64,000 nt of DNA from JAUZOB01 sp963692465 (GCA_963692465.1 OY829943.1:2914001-2978000), one strand, 5' to 3'; positions 35,971-46,087 are shown, counted from the first letter of the stretch. Notes: generated by a model not told the origin, from the letters alone. Numbers and translations are program-made.

Positions 35971-37083
35971 TTAGCCGATCATTGAAGCCCCGATTAGCCG
36001 CCCGATTCCGAATGTTGCCCCTGCAGCTAAAAGTCCTAACACCATTTGTCTGAGACCTGATAGGAATAAATTCTTTCCGGTAAAGAGTGTAATGACTGAT
36101 CCGATAAAGAATAGTCCGATGATGCTACATCCAAGACTTAGTTCAACAGCAAAATGACCGTGTACAAAGAAAAACGGAAATACCGGGATAATTGCTCCAA
36201 TAGCAAAAAGGAAAAAAGAAGTAAAGGCTGCCTGCCAGGCCGAACCGTTTAATTCATTCTTGTTTATACCTAATTCTTCCTGTATAAGAACATCAAGTGC
36301 ATTTTCTTTGTTTTCCATCACTTTTTGGGCCATCGTTGCTGCATTCAACGCATTTATTCCTTGAGCTTCGTAGAGTAAAGCTAACTCTTTTTCTTCTTCA
36401 TCGGGAGCTGTTTCTAATTCTTCTGCTTCCAAATCGATTTGTTTTTGCAGTAGTTCACGCGAACTTTGCACCGAGATCCATTCCCCGATTGCCATAGAGA
36501 ACGCTCCGGCCAGCAACCCGGCCATTCCTGTTACCAAAATAGCTGAACTGTTAACAGTTGCCCCTGCAATACCCATAATCAGACTCATGTTGGATAATAG
36601 TCCGTCATTCGCACCGAGTACGGCAGCTCTTAAGGCATTTCCTCCGATTGTTTTGTGTCTTCCTTCTATTATAGAGAGCATTCCCCCGTTAATAGTACTT
36701 TTTTCATTTTGGGAAACAGCTTCAATGATTTTAAGATGAGTGTGTTCAAATCCAGTCGGACTTTCACCTCTGGCCGCTTCATTTTTCATGGTCGACAGAG
36801 CACCTCCTCTTTCGATGTTGGCTAAACTTGAAATGATTGAGTCATATCCGAAAACCTTTCCCAGTTTAAATTGAATTCTTGCTCTTTTGCTTGGAGAAGG
36901 CATTTGATAATCCGGTGTCTCGGTCCTGATTCTATCTAAAAAAGCCTTGGCATGTCTTTGCTCAATCTCCGACATCTTTAGAAGAATCGTCTTTATGGAT
37001 TGTTCTTTTTGTATCTCTGAAAGCTTTTTATAAAGGAAGGAAGCATCGATTTCTGTCTGAATCTGACTTTGTAACTTTCTCAT
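35971..37083 (-). CDS. Ferritin-like / VIT (CCC1) family iron or manganese transporter
   Basis: 370 residues from ATG 37083 (MRKLQSQIQTEIDASFLYKKL). An upstream in-frame ATG at 37152 would add a poor N-terminus. Residues 1-130 form a ferritin-like four-helix domain (rubrerythrin class) with EIDASFLYKKL and EIEQRHAKAFLD. The rest is a VIT1/CCC1 transporter of five membrane spans (ALRAAVLGANDGLLSNMSLI, GLLAGAFSMAIGEWISVQ). The fusion is the known erythrin-VIT type. It probably exports or sequesters Fe2+ or Mn2+. Confidence 0.9.
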   Translation of the reverse strand: MRKLQSQIQTEIDASFLYKKLSEIQKEQSIKTILLKMSEIEQRHAKAFLDRIRTETPDYQMPSPSKRARIQFKLGKVFGYDSIISSLANIERGGALSTMKNEAARGESPTGFEHTHLKIIEAVSQNEKSTINGGMLSIIEGRHKTIGGNALRAAVLGANDGLLSNMSLIMGIAGATVNSSAILVTGMAGLLAGAFSMAIGEWISVQSSRELLQKQIDLEAEELETAPDEEEKELALLYEAQGINALNAATMAQKVMENKENALDVLIQEELGINKNELNGSAWQAAFTSFFLFAIGAIIPVFPFFFVHGHFAVELSLGCSIIGLFFIGSVITLFTGKNLFLSGLRQMVLGLLAAGATFGIGRLIGASMIG

Positions 37084-37216
37084 CCGAAACAAATTTAACA
37101 TGAACATAGAGGAAAATACAGATATAATGAAAATTTGGTTATTATAGCGCAAAAGAACAAACCATCTTCAAATTTGCAGTTGTTTCTTATCCAGATAAAC
37201 GGAGTGATACGAATCT

Positions 37217-39322
37217 TTAACTAATAGCACTCCAGTTGAAGGGGGTCTTATTCAGCTTTTTCAATTGTTCCGTTAGAATCCGGTTGGAAGGGTGATTTAA
37301 TGATTCGTCCAAATCCAGAATCTTGCTCGCTATATCCCTTGCATATTGCAATATCTGACTGTCACGTCCCAGATTCGCAATTTTCAGGTCAAAGGGAAGT
37401 CCGCTTTGTTGAGTTCCTTCCATATCTCCCGGACCACGTAGGCGTAAGTCTGCTTCTGCAATTTCGAACCCATCATTCGACTCAACCATGATATTTAATC
37501 TTTTTTTGGATTCGGCACTGAGTTTATAGTTAGACATGAGAATGCAATAGGATTGATCTGAACCGCGTCCCACTCTTCCCCGTAGCTGATGAAGCTGAGA
37601 CAGACCGAATCTTTCAGCGTTTTCGATAATCATGACTGATGCATTGGGTACGTTAACACCCACTTCAATAACCGTTGTAGCAACCATTATTTGGGTTATG
37701 CCTTTCACAAAACGTTGCATCTCTGAATCTTTTTCTGCAGCCTTCATCTTCCCATGAACCATGCTGACTTGATATTTAGGTTGAGGGAACGCTTTCGAGA
37801 TTACCTGATACCCTTCTTCCAGATTCTTATAATCCATCTTTTCCGATTCTTTGATCAGCGGGAAGACAATATAAATCTGACGTCCTCCGTCGATTTGTTT
37901 TCGGATGAAATTAAAAACGGCTGCCTGTTTATTATAGAAAAAATGCTGTGTATAAATGGGTTTTCGTCCGGGAGGCAATTCGTCAATGACCGACACGTCG
38001 AGATCCCCGTATATGGTCATGGCAAGAGTTCTTGGAATTGGAGTTGCAGTCATCACTAACATGTGCGGAGGAGTGCTGCTTTTGGTCCATAAACGAGCTC
38101 TTTGCTGAACTCCGAATCGGTGTTGCTCATCAATAATCACAAGTCCCAGATTTCTGAAATTCACGGTGTCTTCAATAAGGGCATGGGTCCCGATTAATAA
38201 TTGCAGGCTACCCGAAAGCAGATCTTCATGGATAATCTTTCGTTCCGATTTACGTGTTGAACCAGTCAAAAGTCCCACTTTGAGCGGAATGCCGGTCAGC
38301 ATTTGACTTATAGATTCAAAATGCTGATTAGCCAGAATTTCAGTCGGAGCCATCAGGCATGCCTGATAGTTATTATCAGTAGCCATTAGGGCCGACATTA
38401 GTGCGACCATGGTTTTTCCACTACCGACATCTCCCTGGAGGAGGCGATTCATCTGTCGACCGGAACCGACATCATGTCTGATTTCTTTGATGACCCTTTT
38501 TTGAGCTCCGGTCAATTCAAACGGTAAATTGTTTTTGTAGAAAGTATTGAAATAATATCCGATTTTTTGGAATAGATGACCTTTGAACTTCTGACTTCTC
38601 TCAACCTTTAGTGAAAGAATCTTCAACTGGATGTAGAATAATTCTTCGAATTTAAGCCGGAACTGAGCCTTATGCAGAAGTTCGGGATTCGTGGGAATAT
38701 GGATATTGAACAATGCTTCTTCCAGTGAAATTAATTTGAGTTTGCTGATTAAATAGGGTGGAAGGGTCTCCTTTATCTTTCCTTTAAGCTGGGAGAGCAT
38801 GAGAATCTGAATTTTATGAATTGCTTTGGAATTCATAAAATTGCTCTTCATCTTTTCGGTTGTATTGTAAAGGGCTTGTAAATATCCGGTCTCTGTTAAA
38901 AGTGCCTTAGCCGGATCTTCCAGATCGGGATGGGCAATACTGATTTTCCCATTAAAACTGGATGGTCTACCGAAAAGAAGATATTCCTTATTGAGATGTA
39001 TGTTTTGCTTGGTCCAGTTAACCCCCTGAAACCAGATTAGTTCGACGGTCCCTGTTTGATCTGCAAATCGGGCAACCAGCCGTTTCTTGCGACCCTCACC
39101 GACCTCTTCCATCGATATGATTTTTCCTTGAAGCTGAATGTAAGGAATAGAGGAAGAAATTTCCTTAATCGTATAGATTCGGGTCCGGTCGATATATTTA
39201 TAAGGGAAATAATAAAGAAAATCTCCGCAATTATGAATGCTTAGTTCTTTATTGAGTAGCAGGGCTCTTTTGGGTCCGACTCCGGGTAAATATTTAATAT
39301 CCTGATCCAATAAAGTACTCAT
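37217..39322 (-). CDS. recG: ATP-dependent DNA helicase RecG
   Basis: 701 residues. The N-terminal wedge/OB domain (YIQLQGKIISMEEVGEGRKK) is followed by the SF2 helicase core: LLQGDVGSGKTMVALM (Walker A), IIDEQHRFG (DEQH box), MTATPIPRTLAMT, ATTVIEVGVNVPNA and QLHQLRGRVGRG. The C-terminal wedge contains ADLRLRGPGDMEGTQQSG. It reverses stalled replication forks and Holliday junctions. Full length. Confidence 0.96.
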   Translation of the reverse strand: MSTLLDQDIKYLPGVGPKRALLLNKELSIHNCGDFLYYFPYKYIDRTRIYTIKEISSSIPYIQLQGKIISMEEVGEGRKKRLVARFADQTGTVELIWFQGVNWTKQNIHLNKEYLLFGRPSSFNGKISIAHPDLEDPAKALLTETGYLQALYNTTEKMKSNFMNSKAIHKIQILMLSQLKGKIKETLPPYLISKLKLISLEEALFNIHIPTNPELLHKAQFRLKFEELFYIQLKILSLKVERSQKFKGHLFQKIGYYFNTFYKNNLPFELTGAQKRVIKEIRHDVGSGRQMNRLLQGDVGSGKTMVALMSALMATDNNYQACLMAPTEILANQHFESISQMLTGIPLKVGLLTGSTRKSERKIIHEDLLSGSLQLLIGTHALIEDTVNFRNLGLVIIDEQHRFGVQQRARLWTKSSTPPHMLVMTATPIPRTLAMTIYGDLDVSVIDELPPGRKPIYTQHFFYNKQAAVFNFIRKQIDGGRQIYIVFPLIKESEKMDYKNLEEGYQVISKAFPQPKYQVSMVHGKMKAAEKDSEMQRFVKGITQIMVATTVIEVGVNVPNASVMIIENAERFGLSQLHQLRGRVGRGSDQSYCILMSNYKLSAESKKRLNIMVESNDGFEIAEADLRLRGPGDMEGTQQSGLPFDLKIANLGRDSQILQYARDIASKILDLDESLNHPSNRILTEQLKKLNKTPFNWSAIS

Positions 39323-39528
39323 GAAGATATCGTTCTGTCAGTAATTTGATCTCTGGTTTATTGGGTAAAAATAATGAAACCTGACCAATAAACGGAATTT
39401 TTCTGCTACTATGCGGAGGTCTGGTGGAAAACAAAAATTCATTTTTTATTTTCCGGGGCAAAGATGTGAGTGAATGCAAAAAGAAAAGATATACTTTTGC
39501 AGCAATATTGAATTAGCTCCGGTTTGGC

Positions 39529-40293
39529 ATGAGAAGATTAAGTAGAGTCCGCTATTTGAAATACCGTATTTCGGCAAGACACCGGAAAGGGTTTGGAATT
39601 CATTCCCCTTTTATGTTCTGTCTTATAACTAAGATATTCAGAAATAAACAATTTTATCCTGAATATGAGTTATTTGAGGAAACCTATGGTGAACTTAAGT
39701 CTTCCGAAGAGGTTGCTGCTTCCGGTGAAAGTGAGCCTTTGAGTATTCGCAAATATCTTTTTCGGAATGAGCTTCGGCTTAAATATGGGAAGTTGCTTTT
39801 TCGTATTATTCGCTATTTTCAGCCCGACGTAATCTGGTTCCATGGGAGGACGAGGGGGATGAATTTGTTATATATGCAACAAGCGATGGTCTATTGTCCG
39901 ATGATATGTAGTGGAGCTGCTATTCAAAACCGGACGTCGATTCGTCAGTTACTCAGGTCAGATGACACGAAAATGGATTATAGTAATGATTTGAACCGTA
40001 TTCTGACGACCCGAATTCGAATTGCACAGAATCCATTTATTTTTATTAATGACCCCACATCGCCGGAAGAAATATTTTCGATTATTTCAGCTCTCTGTAC
40101 TATGAAAATCGATAAAATGGTTATTTTGGTTAAAGCAATTCATAGTTCTGCCGCAATGGAGAAGACCTGGGCGTCTATCCGGGACCTGGATTGGACGAAG
40201 AATAATCCCTTTGTAACGGTAGACCTTTATCTGATCGGATTACTGATTTTTGATACCCGCCTGCAGAAGCAGGATTATGTGGTCAATTTCTAA
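39529..40293 (+). CDS. Methyltransferase-like protein with a degenerate SAM site
   Basis: 254 residues. The N-terminus (RYLKYRISARHRKGFGIHSPFMF) and the YGKLLFRIIRYFQP segment match a Bacteroidota group of class I SAM-dependent O-methyltransferase-like proteins. In that group I expect the glycine-rich SAM motif ELGTSLGISTLYM after the YFKP segment; here it reads WFHGRTRGMNLLYM. The later DLIFIDGNH-type motif reads FIFINDPTS. The scaffold is kept but the SAM-binding signatures are gone, so it is probably not an active methyltransferase. Single gene between recG and the adenosyltransferase. The comparison is from memory of the family. Confidence 0.6.
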   Translation: MRRLSRVRYLKYRISARHRKGFGIHSPFMFCLITKIFRNKQFYPEYELFEETYGELKSSEEVAASGESEPLSIRKYLFRNELRLKYGKLLFRIIRYFQPDVIWFHGRTRGMNLLYMQQAMVYCPMICSGAAIQNRTSIRQLLRSDDTKMDYSNDLNRILTTRIRIAQNPFIFINDPTSPEEIFSIISALCTMKIDKMVILVKAIHSSAAMEKTWASIRDLDWTKNNPFVTVDLYLIGLLIFDTRLQKQDYVVNF

Positions 40294-40367
40294 AAAGTGC
40301 TGATTACGAACATTGTATGATGTGCCGTTGTTAAATCATAAACGATGACTTTTTTAAAATTTGCAAT

Positions 40368-40928
40368 ATGGAAGGAATGAAAGTATATACAAAAACCGGA
40401 GATGACGGTACTACCGGTTTGATTGGAGGTACACGCGTTAAGAAGTGGGACCTTCGGTTGGAATCCTATGGCACGATTGATGAGTTAAACAGCTATATCG
40501 GTCTTTTACGTTGTCAGGCATTGAATCAGAAACAGACAGAGACACTCGTTGCTATTCAAAATCACCTTTTTGTTCTTGGAGCCAATCTGGCAACCGACGT
40601 ATCCAAAACCAATTTTAGAGAAACACTATCTTCTGGAGAGGAAGAGATTGCTCTTTTGGAGAAAGAGATTGACCGGATGCAGGAGAAGCTTCCTTCGATG
40701 AAATGTTTTGTGCTCCCCGGTGGAAATACAACTGTTTCCTTTTGCCACATTGCACGAACAGTTTGCCGAAGGGCTGAAAGACTGGTTGCACATTTATCGG
40801 CTGAAACAGACGTGAATCCTAATGTTATGAAGTTCTTAAATCGTTTGTCCGATTATCTGTTTGTCTTGTCACGACAAATAAGTAATGACCAAAACGTTAA
40901 GGAAATCCCCTGGATTTTAAAAAAATGA
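40368..40928 (+). CDS. pduO: PduO-type cob(I)alamin adenosyltransferase
   Basis: 186 residues (ATG 40368; ATG 40377 giving MKVYTKTGDDGTTGL is equally plausible). The ATP-binding N-terminus VYTKTGDDGTTGLIGGTRV is followed by the five-helix bundle with SYGTIDELNSYIG, VLPGGN, ARTVCRRAERLVA and FLNRLSDYLFVLSR. It converts cob(I)alamin to adenosylcobalamin, the cofactor for enzymes such as methylmalonyl-CoA mutase. No other B12 genes are nearby. Confidence 0.94.
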   Translation: MEGMKVYTKTGDDGTTGLIGGTRVKKWDLRLESYGTIDELNSYIGLLRCQALNQKQTETLVAIQNHLFVLGANLATDVSKTNFRETLSSGEEEIALLEKEIDRMQEKLPSMKCFVLPGGNTTVSFCHIARTVCRRAERLVAHLSAETDVNPNVMKFLNRLSDYLFVLSRQISNDQNVKEIPWILKK

Positions 40929-40945
40929 TAAAAATAAAAGAGATG

Positions 40946-40975
40946 TTGCACATGTAGATATTTTTACTATATTCG
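40946..40975 (+). promoter_or_regulatory. Promoter of the DUF2795-like gene
   Basis: TTG (40946-40948), 19 nt, TATATTCG (40968-40975), a one-mismatch -7. 45 nt before the ATG at 41021. Confidence 0.45.
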
Positions 40976-41020
40976 CTCTGCTCTTGAAAATTAAGTTTAA
41001 TTATTAAACTTTATACTACT

Positions 41021-41242
41021 ATGTATTGGACATTAGAATTAGCTTCTAAACTTGAAGATGCTCCTTGGCCTGCTACCAAAGATGAGCTAATTGATTATGC
41101 GATTCGTTCGGGAGCACCCTTAGAGGTGATTGAGAACCTTCAGGAAATAGAAGATGAAGGCGAGATTTATGAAAGCATTGAAGATATCTGGCCGGATTAT
41201 CCAAGTAAAGACGATTTCTTTTTCAATGAGGATGAATACTAA
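41021..41242 (+). CDS. DUF2795-like small acidic protein
   Basis: 73 residues, strongly acidic. It starts MYWTLELASKLEDAPWPATK, then DELIDYAIRSGAPLEVIENL, and ends in an Asp/Glu/Phe-rich tail. This matches short DUF2795 proteins found throughout Bacteroidota, whose function is unknown. It has its own promoter and terminator, so it is a monocistronic and probably well-expressed gene. Confidence 0.85.
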   Translation: MYWTLELASKLEDAPWPATKDELIDYAIRSGAPLEVIENLQEIEDEGEIYESIEDIWPDYPSKDDFFFNEDEY

Positions 41243-41264
41243 CTGGTGATAGTTCTTCGGATAG

Positions 41265-41305
41265 AAAAGAGGGCATTTCAAAAGCAATTAGAATACCCTC
41301 TTTTT
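41265..41305. terminator. Bidirectional terminator between the DUF2795-like gene and ostA
   Basis: AAAAGAGGG (41265-41273) pairs with CCCTCTTTT (41296-41304), extended inside by an A-T rich stretch. T runs on both strands serve the two convergent genes. Confidence 0.75.
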
Positions 41306-41308
41306 CTT

Positions 41309-42865
41309 TTATTTTACGTCTCTTAATACGTCGTTTTTATCTTTGGGCCTTATGGCCTCCTGCCACAGAAAGCCCACCAGCTCTTTATCCTGTATCTCTA
41401 ATTTATTAAGAGGAACGAGTCTGCAATCGGGCTTTGTTTTGAAGTTGACCTTGTATATTTTCTTGTTTTTTAGCCGTATATCAATATCGGTGCATTCTGC
41501 CTTATTCAGTCCGATCGTTTTACTGGTCTTTTTCTTTTTATCATCTTCCCGCACATAATAAGCTGACTGCGAATTTCCTTTTACATCAACCTTGTAAAGT
41601 TCCCGGTTTTTTATATAACCCACCATATCCCTTCCTTTAATCTGATTGAATCCGACGGTATCTTCCTGTGAAACCATAAATGAATTCTGGAACATCTTGA
41701 ACAAGTGAGGTTCCGGACCGGATGATAACATCTCAATCCGGTCAGCAGAGATTTGCGAACCGGAACTCCAGAGTACCGCATGACGGAACATCTTCATGAG
41801 CGAGTCCTTTGAAAAATAAATCAGCGAATCACATTTGCCCTGAACATCGGACCGAAAGAAACGAGTCCCGTAATAAGCTTTTACGATCCGTTCCTGGGTT
41901 AGTGGGTTCTCCTGAGCATAAAGGGTATCCGCATGGAGATATAAGGTGTCCTTTTCGGAGTATTGAATGAACAGGGCCTTATCTGAAACCATTGCTCTCC
42001 GTTTTTTGTCATCATAGTAACCTTTGTTCCCGTGAATGGTATAGTGCTCTTTCTTGTTTATAATTGATATTCCTCCACGGGCTTTTCCTATTCCGGTCAC
42101 TTTATTATAAATAATTGTGTCGGCCTTTAACACCTGGTCTCCTTTGGTTAATGTGGCATTTTTTGAGAACTCACACATATTCGATTTGGTGTTAAACCAG
42201 CCCGATTCGGCATAAAGATTCCCGTTAGGCCCATAGATATTGGTTGCAGTTGTCAAAAATGCCTTTCCGGTTAAAGTATTGTATTTTAAAGAATCAGATT
42301 TTAAAGTATACTTTTTATCTTTTAATATGACATGCTTGCTGAAAATAAACAGATCGTGCTGGGTATAATATTGTCCGATTTTACTGGTTAATACACTTTC
42401 CTTGTTGAGTATGCGGCCCCAGCAGTCATAATAAGCAATTCCGGTATTTAAATCGTAGATTAATGAGTCCGTATAAAGCGTCATGGTCGGATCTTTCAGT
42501 ATGACATGGTCTTTTGCGTGTGCTATACGGGTTAGCGAATTATAATTCGCATGGTCACAATAAAGATGCACGGTGTCTGATTTGATCATGTGAACATTTC
42601 CAAAAGCCTCAACCATGTTTTCTTTCGTGTAGTTGTAGGCACTGTCACATTTCAGAATGAGTTGATCATGACGGATAACGACATCTCCCTTTAATCGCCA
42701 CATTTCTGTGGCGTTATTATAGATGGAGATATTGGAGTGGTCGATATTAACAAGAATGCGATGCTGCGCGCTAGCTCCAAATGGGAGCGAAACTGCCACT
42801 AATAATAAAAAGTGAAATAGTCTATTTCTAAGTAAATCAGAATGTTTCAAAGAATTCATATTCAA
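41309..42865 (-). CDS. OstA/LptA-like envelope protein
   Basis: 518 residues with a signal peptide (LFHFLLLVAVSLPFGASAQ). A long beta-rich region with repeated OstA-type strands (GDVVIRHDQLILKCDSAYNY, AFGNVHMIKSDTVHLYCDHA, LKSDSLKYNTLTGKAFLTT). It resembles the LptA/OstA fold that carries lipopolysaccharide across the periplasm. Bacteroidota have this longer form. It lies last in a run with guaB and a SurA-like PPIase, a common Bacteroidales arrangement in which envelope biogenesis genes cluster. Confidence 0.85.
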   Translation of the reverse strand: MNMNSLKHSDLLRNRLFHFLLLVAVSLPFGASAQHRILVNIDHSNISIYNNATEMWRLKGDVVIRHDQLILKCDSAYNYTKENMVEAFGNVHMIKSDTVHLYCDHANYNSLTRIAHAKDHVILKDPTMTLYTDSLIYDLNTGIAYYDCWGRILNKESVLTSKIGQYYTQHDLFIFSKHVILKDKKYTLKSDSLKYNTLTGKAFLTTATNIYGPNGNLYAESGWFNTKSNMCEFSKNATLTKGDQVLKADTIIYNKVTGIGKARGGISIINKKEHYTIHGNKGYYDDKKRRAMVSDKALFIQYSEKDTLYLHADTLYAQENPLTQERIVKAYYGTRFFRSDVQGKCDSLIYFSKDSLMKMFRHAVLWSSGSQISADRIEMLSSGPEPHLFKMFQNSFMVSQEDTVGFNQIKGRDMVGYIKNRELYKVDVKGNSQSAYYVREDDKKKKTSKTIGLNKAECTDIDIRLKNKKIYKVNFKTKPDCRLVPLNKLEIQDKELVGFLWQEAIRPKDKNDVLRDVK

Positions 42866-42933
42866 TGATTATAAGATTATTCCAGCATTGCCGGATTAGA
42901 TCTTAAAAGAGCAAAAATATAAGAAGTTTACGA

Positions 42934-44289
42934 CTATTTATTCCATTTGTATTTGAAATTACATCCGGCATATGAATCATCGATTCGAATATAGGTTCCA
43001 ATTTGTTGTTTCGTTACCCATTCGTCAATCATATCCTGTCGTTTCTTATCTTCGAATCCTTTTCGGATTGTGTCATAGTCGCTTTTTAAATCGGCTTTGT
43101 GAGTGTCAAGTCGGTTGAGTAGTTTGACAATTTTTACAGAAGTCTGACCCTGGTCTTCAGAAACAAAAGGTTTGGAAATTTCCTTTTCTTTCAGGTCTTT
43201 TAAAATACGACTGTCATCAGGATTTAGCTCTTCGAGAAAGAATTTGGATTTAAGACCTTCCTGTGTTTGTGAAAAAACCAGTCCTCCGTTATTTCTTGAA
43301 TTTTTATCTTGAGAGAGATGTAATGCGGCGTCTTCAAAAGTCACAACTCCCTTTTTTATCTTGGTCTCCAAGGTGTCGAGATGAACAATTGCCTCATCGA
43401 TCTCCTTCTTGTCTACTTGTGGTTTAATGAGAATATGACGGCAGTTGATTCTATCTCCTTTACGATCAATTAGCTGAATGATATGATATCCGAACTCACT
43501 TTTGACAACATTCGATACTTTATCTCCCTTCAAATTAAAAGCCGCGTTTGCAAAGGCCGGATCTAATCCGGATCGGGGCATATACCCCAGCTCTCCTCCA
43601 TTTTTAGCTGATCCGTCTTCAGAATAGAGTGTTGCAAGGGCTGCGAAACTTTCCCCGTTTTCGACTCTTTTCTTCAGGTCCCGAAGCGTATTTTTTACCC
43701 TCATTTCCTCTTTGTCGCTTATTCTGGGCTTGATCACAATCTGAGCATATTCCATTTGGGTATTGACCGATGGTTTTTTGTCTTCCGCCAGTTTACTGTA
43801 ATAATATCTAACTTCGGAAGGAGTTGTTGTAAGCTTTTCGGTGATCTTTTTTTCCATATCCTTCGTTAGAATATAGTTTCGGACCATCTCTTGCATATCG
43901 GCTTTAATCCGGATAATTGGTTTCTTGAAGTATTTTTCAACTTCCTTTTCTGACCCCAGGTATTGAACGAAATTTTGAATACGCTGGTCCATTTGCTTAT
44001 TTATTTCATCGTCGGTTACCGTAATCGTTGTATCTCGCTGAGCTTCAGCAAGCATAAGCTTGTCAACCAACAGCCGTTCGAGAATCTCACATCTTGCATC
44101 TCCGGTAGAAGTAACTCCTCTTGCCGTATTATCTTGGTACAAAGCTTCAATATCTGATTTCAGAATGACGTTACTTCCAACTACAGCAGCTACCTGATCG
44201 ACTACTTTATCCTGTGCTTCAGCTTTCTTTTGAAAAGAAATGAATATCAGAGCAATGAACAGAATACCGAAAAATTTCCTTGATACCAT
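42934..44289 (-). CDS. SurA-like periplasmic peptidyl-prolyl isomerase
   Basis: 451 residues. A signal peptide (FFGILFIALIFISFQKKAEA) is followed by a SurA N-terminal helical chaperone region (VVGSNVILKSDIEALY). Two parvulin domains follow, at about 175-275 (YAQIVIKP, GGELGYMPRSGLDPAFANAA, FGYHIIQLIDRKGDR) and about 280-385 (RHILIKP, NGGLVF). It helps outer-membrane proteins fold. 68 bp upstream of ostA on the same strand, so probably one transcript. Confidence 0.93.
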   Translation of the reverse strand: MVSRKFFGILFIALIFISFQKKAEAQDKVVDQVAAVVGSNVILKSDIEALYQDNTARGVTSTGDARCEILERLLVDKLMLAEAQRDTTITVTDDEINKQMDQRIQNFVQYLGSEKEVEKYFKKPIIRIKADMQEMVRNYILTKDMEKKITEKLTTTPSEVRYYYSKLAEDKKPSVNTQMEYAQIVIKPRISDKEEMRVKNTLRDLKKRVENGESFAALATLYSEDGSAKNGGELGYMPRSGLDPAFANAAFNLKGDKVSNVVKSEFGYHIIQLIDRKGDRINCRHILIKPQVDKKEIDEAIVHLDTLETKIKKGVVTFEDAALHLSQDKNSRNNGGLVFSQTQEGLKSKFFLEELNPDDSRILKDLKEKEISKPFVSEDQGQTSVKIVKLLNRLDTHKADLKSDYDTIRKGFEDKKRQDMIDEWVTKQQIGTYIRIDDSYAGCNFKYKWNK

Positions 44290-44602
44290 AAATTTTTATT
44301 TATCAATTGTAATTGTTGAACTTTATATAGAAGCTTTTGTTCCGCTCAAAATTAACCTTTTGATTTGAACCGATGCAATATATTGATTAAATAATATTCT
44401 GCAGAAGCAGTTCATACTATTTCTGTTTCAAAATAAAGGATATTTTTTGTTTTTGATTCGGATTTGTCCAATTAAATACCAATAACTCCTGGCTTTTAAA
44501 TTCCGCTTCCCGATTTTAGAACAATAATGATATTTTTTTAGGGAAATAGAAATTAAAAAAAGTTAAAAAAGCAATGTTAAATATTAATATTATTCCCAAT
44601 CG
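44290..44602. other. 313-bp spacer between guaB and the SurA-like gene
   Basis: Very AT-rich. No gene, terminator hairpin or consensus promoter stands out. Confidence 0.4.
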
Positions 44603-46087
44603 TTAAATGTCCTGACTTTCCCGACTGTAATTGGAGGCTTCTGCCGTAATCGTAACATCATGCGGATGGCTTTCGAGAATTCCGGAGTTGGTAATCCTTA
44701 CAAAATGAGCATGTTTTAGTGCTTCGATGTTGGTAGCGCCACAATATCCCATTCCGGCCCTCAATCCTCCCAGAAGCTGATAATAAACGTCATATAGAGT
44801 CCCTCCGTAAGGAACCCGTGCCACGATCCCTTCCGGAACTAATTTCTTTATGTCTGTTTCCGTATCCTGAAAGTAACGATCTTTTGATCCGACTTGCATT
44901 GCTTCGACAGAACCCATTCCCCGATAAGTTTTGAATTTTCGTCCATGAAAAACAATTGTTTCTCCCGGGGATTCTTCTACTCCTGCAAAAAGAGACCCCA
45001 ACATAACCGCATCCGCTCCGGCTGCAAGAGCTTTAACAATGTCACCAGAATACCGAATCCCTCCGTCGGCAATAAGCGGAACACCAGAATCTTTCATCGC
45101 CTTCGATACATTGTATATTGCACTCAGCTGAGGAATGCCGACTCCTGTAATAATGCGGGTTGTACAGATAGATCCGGGACCGATACCGACTTTGATCCCG
45201 TCGGCTCCTGCCAAAACAAGATCGGTAGCAGCTTCAGAGGTTGCAATGTTTCCGGCAACAAATTCTTTCTCCGGATATTTTGCTTTGGCCCGGCGAAGCA
45301 TTTCCAATACTCCTTTGGAATGCCCGTGTGCCGTATCGATGACGATGGCATCAACCTGAGCTTTTACCAGTTCATCAATCCGATCGATGGTATCTGATGA
45401 AACTCCAACAGCGGCTGCTACACGTAACCTGCCTTTGTCATCTTTGCAGGCTAATGGTTTGTCTTTTGTTTTGGTAATGTCCTTGTAGGTGATCAGACCA
45501 ATCAGTTTGTGATTTTTATCGACAACGGGCAATTTCTCAATTTTGTATTGTTGAAGAATCTCTTCTGCTTTTGCCTGGGTGGTTGATAATTCGGTGGTAA
45601 TTAAGTTATCCTTGGTCATAACTTCGGTGATTGGCCTGGACATCTCTTTTTGAAATCTCAAATCCCGGTTTGTGACAATTCCAATGAGAACTCGCTGATC
45701 ATTTAAAACCGGTATTCCACCTATTTTATAAGTTTGCATCAGGTTGATCGCATCTCCAACTGTTTTGTTTTGGGAGATGGTGACCGGATTGTAAATCATA
45801 CCACTTTCTGCGCGTTTTACTGCGATGACTTGGCGGGCCTGTTCTTCGATTGACAGGTTCTTGTGAATGACTCCGATACCTCCTTCGCGGGCGATAGCAA
45901 TAGCCAGTTGGTATTCTGTTACCGTATCCATTGCTGCGGAGATGATGGGCGTATTCAATGTAATTGATCGCGTAAAATGCGTTTTTATAGAAACTTCCCG
46001 TGGAAGTACTTCAGAATAGGAGGGGATAAGCAAAACATCATCGAACGTTAAGCCTTCTCCAATTATTTTTTCGGACAGAAATGACAT
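44603..46087 (-). CDS. guaB: IMP dehydrogenase
   Basis: 494 residues. NAD-dependent oxidation of IMP to XMP, the committed step to GMP. A TIM barrel is interrupted by two CBS domains (about 100-205). The catalytic loop is GPGSICTTR with Cys308, and the flap region reads YRGMGSVEAM. C-terminal LRAGMGYCGA is present. Full length. The CBS pair usually mediates nucleotide control. Confidence 0.97.
   Translation of the reverse strand: MSFLSEKIIGEGLTFDDVLLIPSYSEVLPREVSIKTHFTRSITLNTPIISAAMDTVTEYQLAIAIAREGGIGVIHKNLSIEEQARQVIAVKRAESGMIYNPVTISQNKTVGDAINLMQTYKIGGIPVLNDQRVLIGIVTNRDLRFQKEMSRPITEVMTKDNLITTELSTTQAKAEEILQQYKIEKLPVVDKNHKLIGLITYKDITKTKDKPLACKDDKGRLRVAAAVGVSSDTIDRIDELVKAQVDAIVIDTAHGHSKGVLEMLRRAKAKYPEKEFVAGNIATSEAATDLVLAGADGIKVGIGPGSICTTRIITGVGIPQLSAIYNVSKAMKDSGVPLIADGGIRYSGDIVKALAAGADAVMLGSLFAGVEESPGETIVFHGRKFKTYRGMGSVEAMQVGSKDRYFQDTETDIKKLVPEGIVARVPYGGTLYDVYYQLLGGLRAGMGYCGATNIEALKHAHFVRITNSGILESHPHDVTITAEASNYSRESQDI

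Noticed and set aside
44290..44602. Possible small RNA or leader between guaB and the SurA-like gene
   Set aside because: The region is AT-rich with no stable hairpin, T run or consensus promoter that I could identify.
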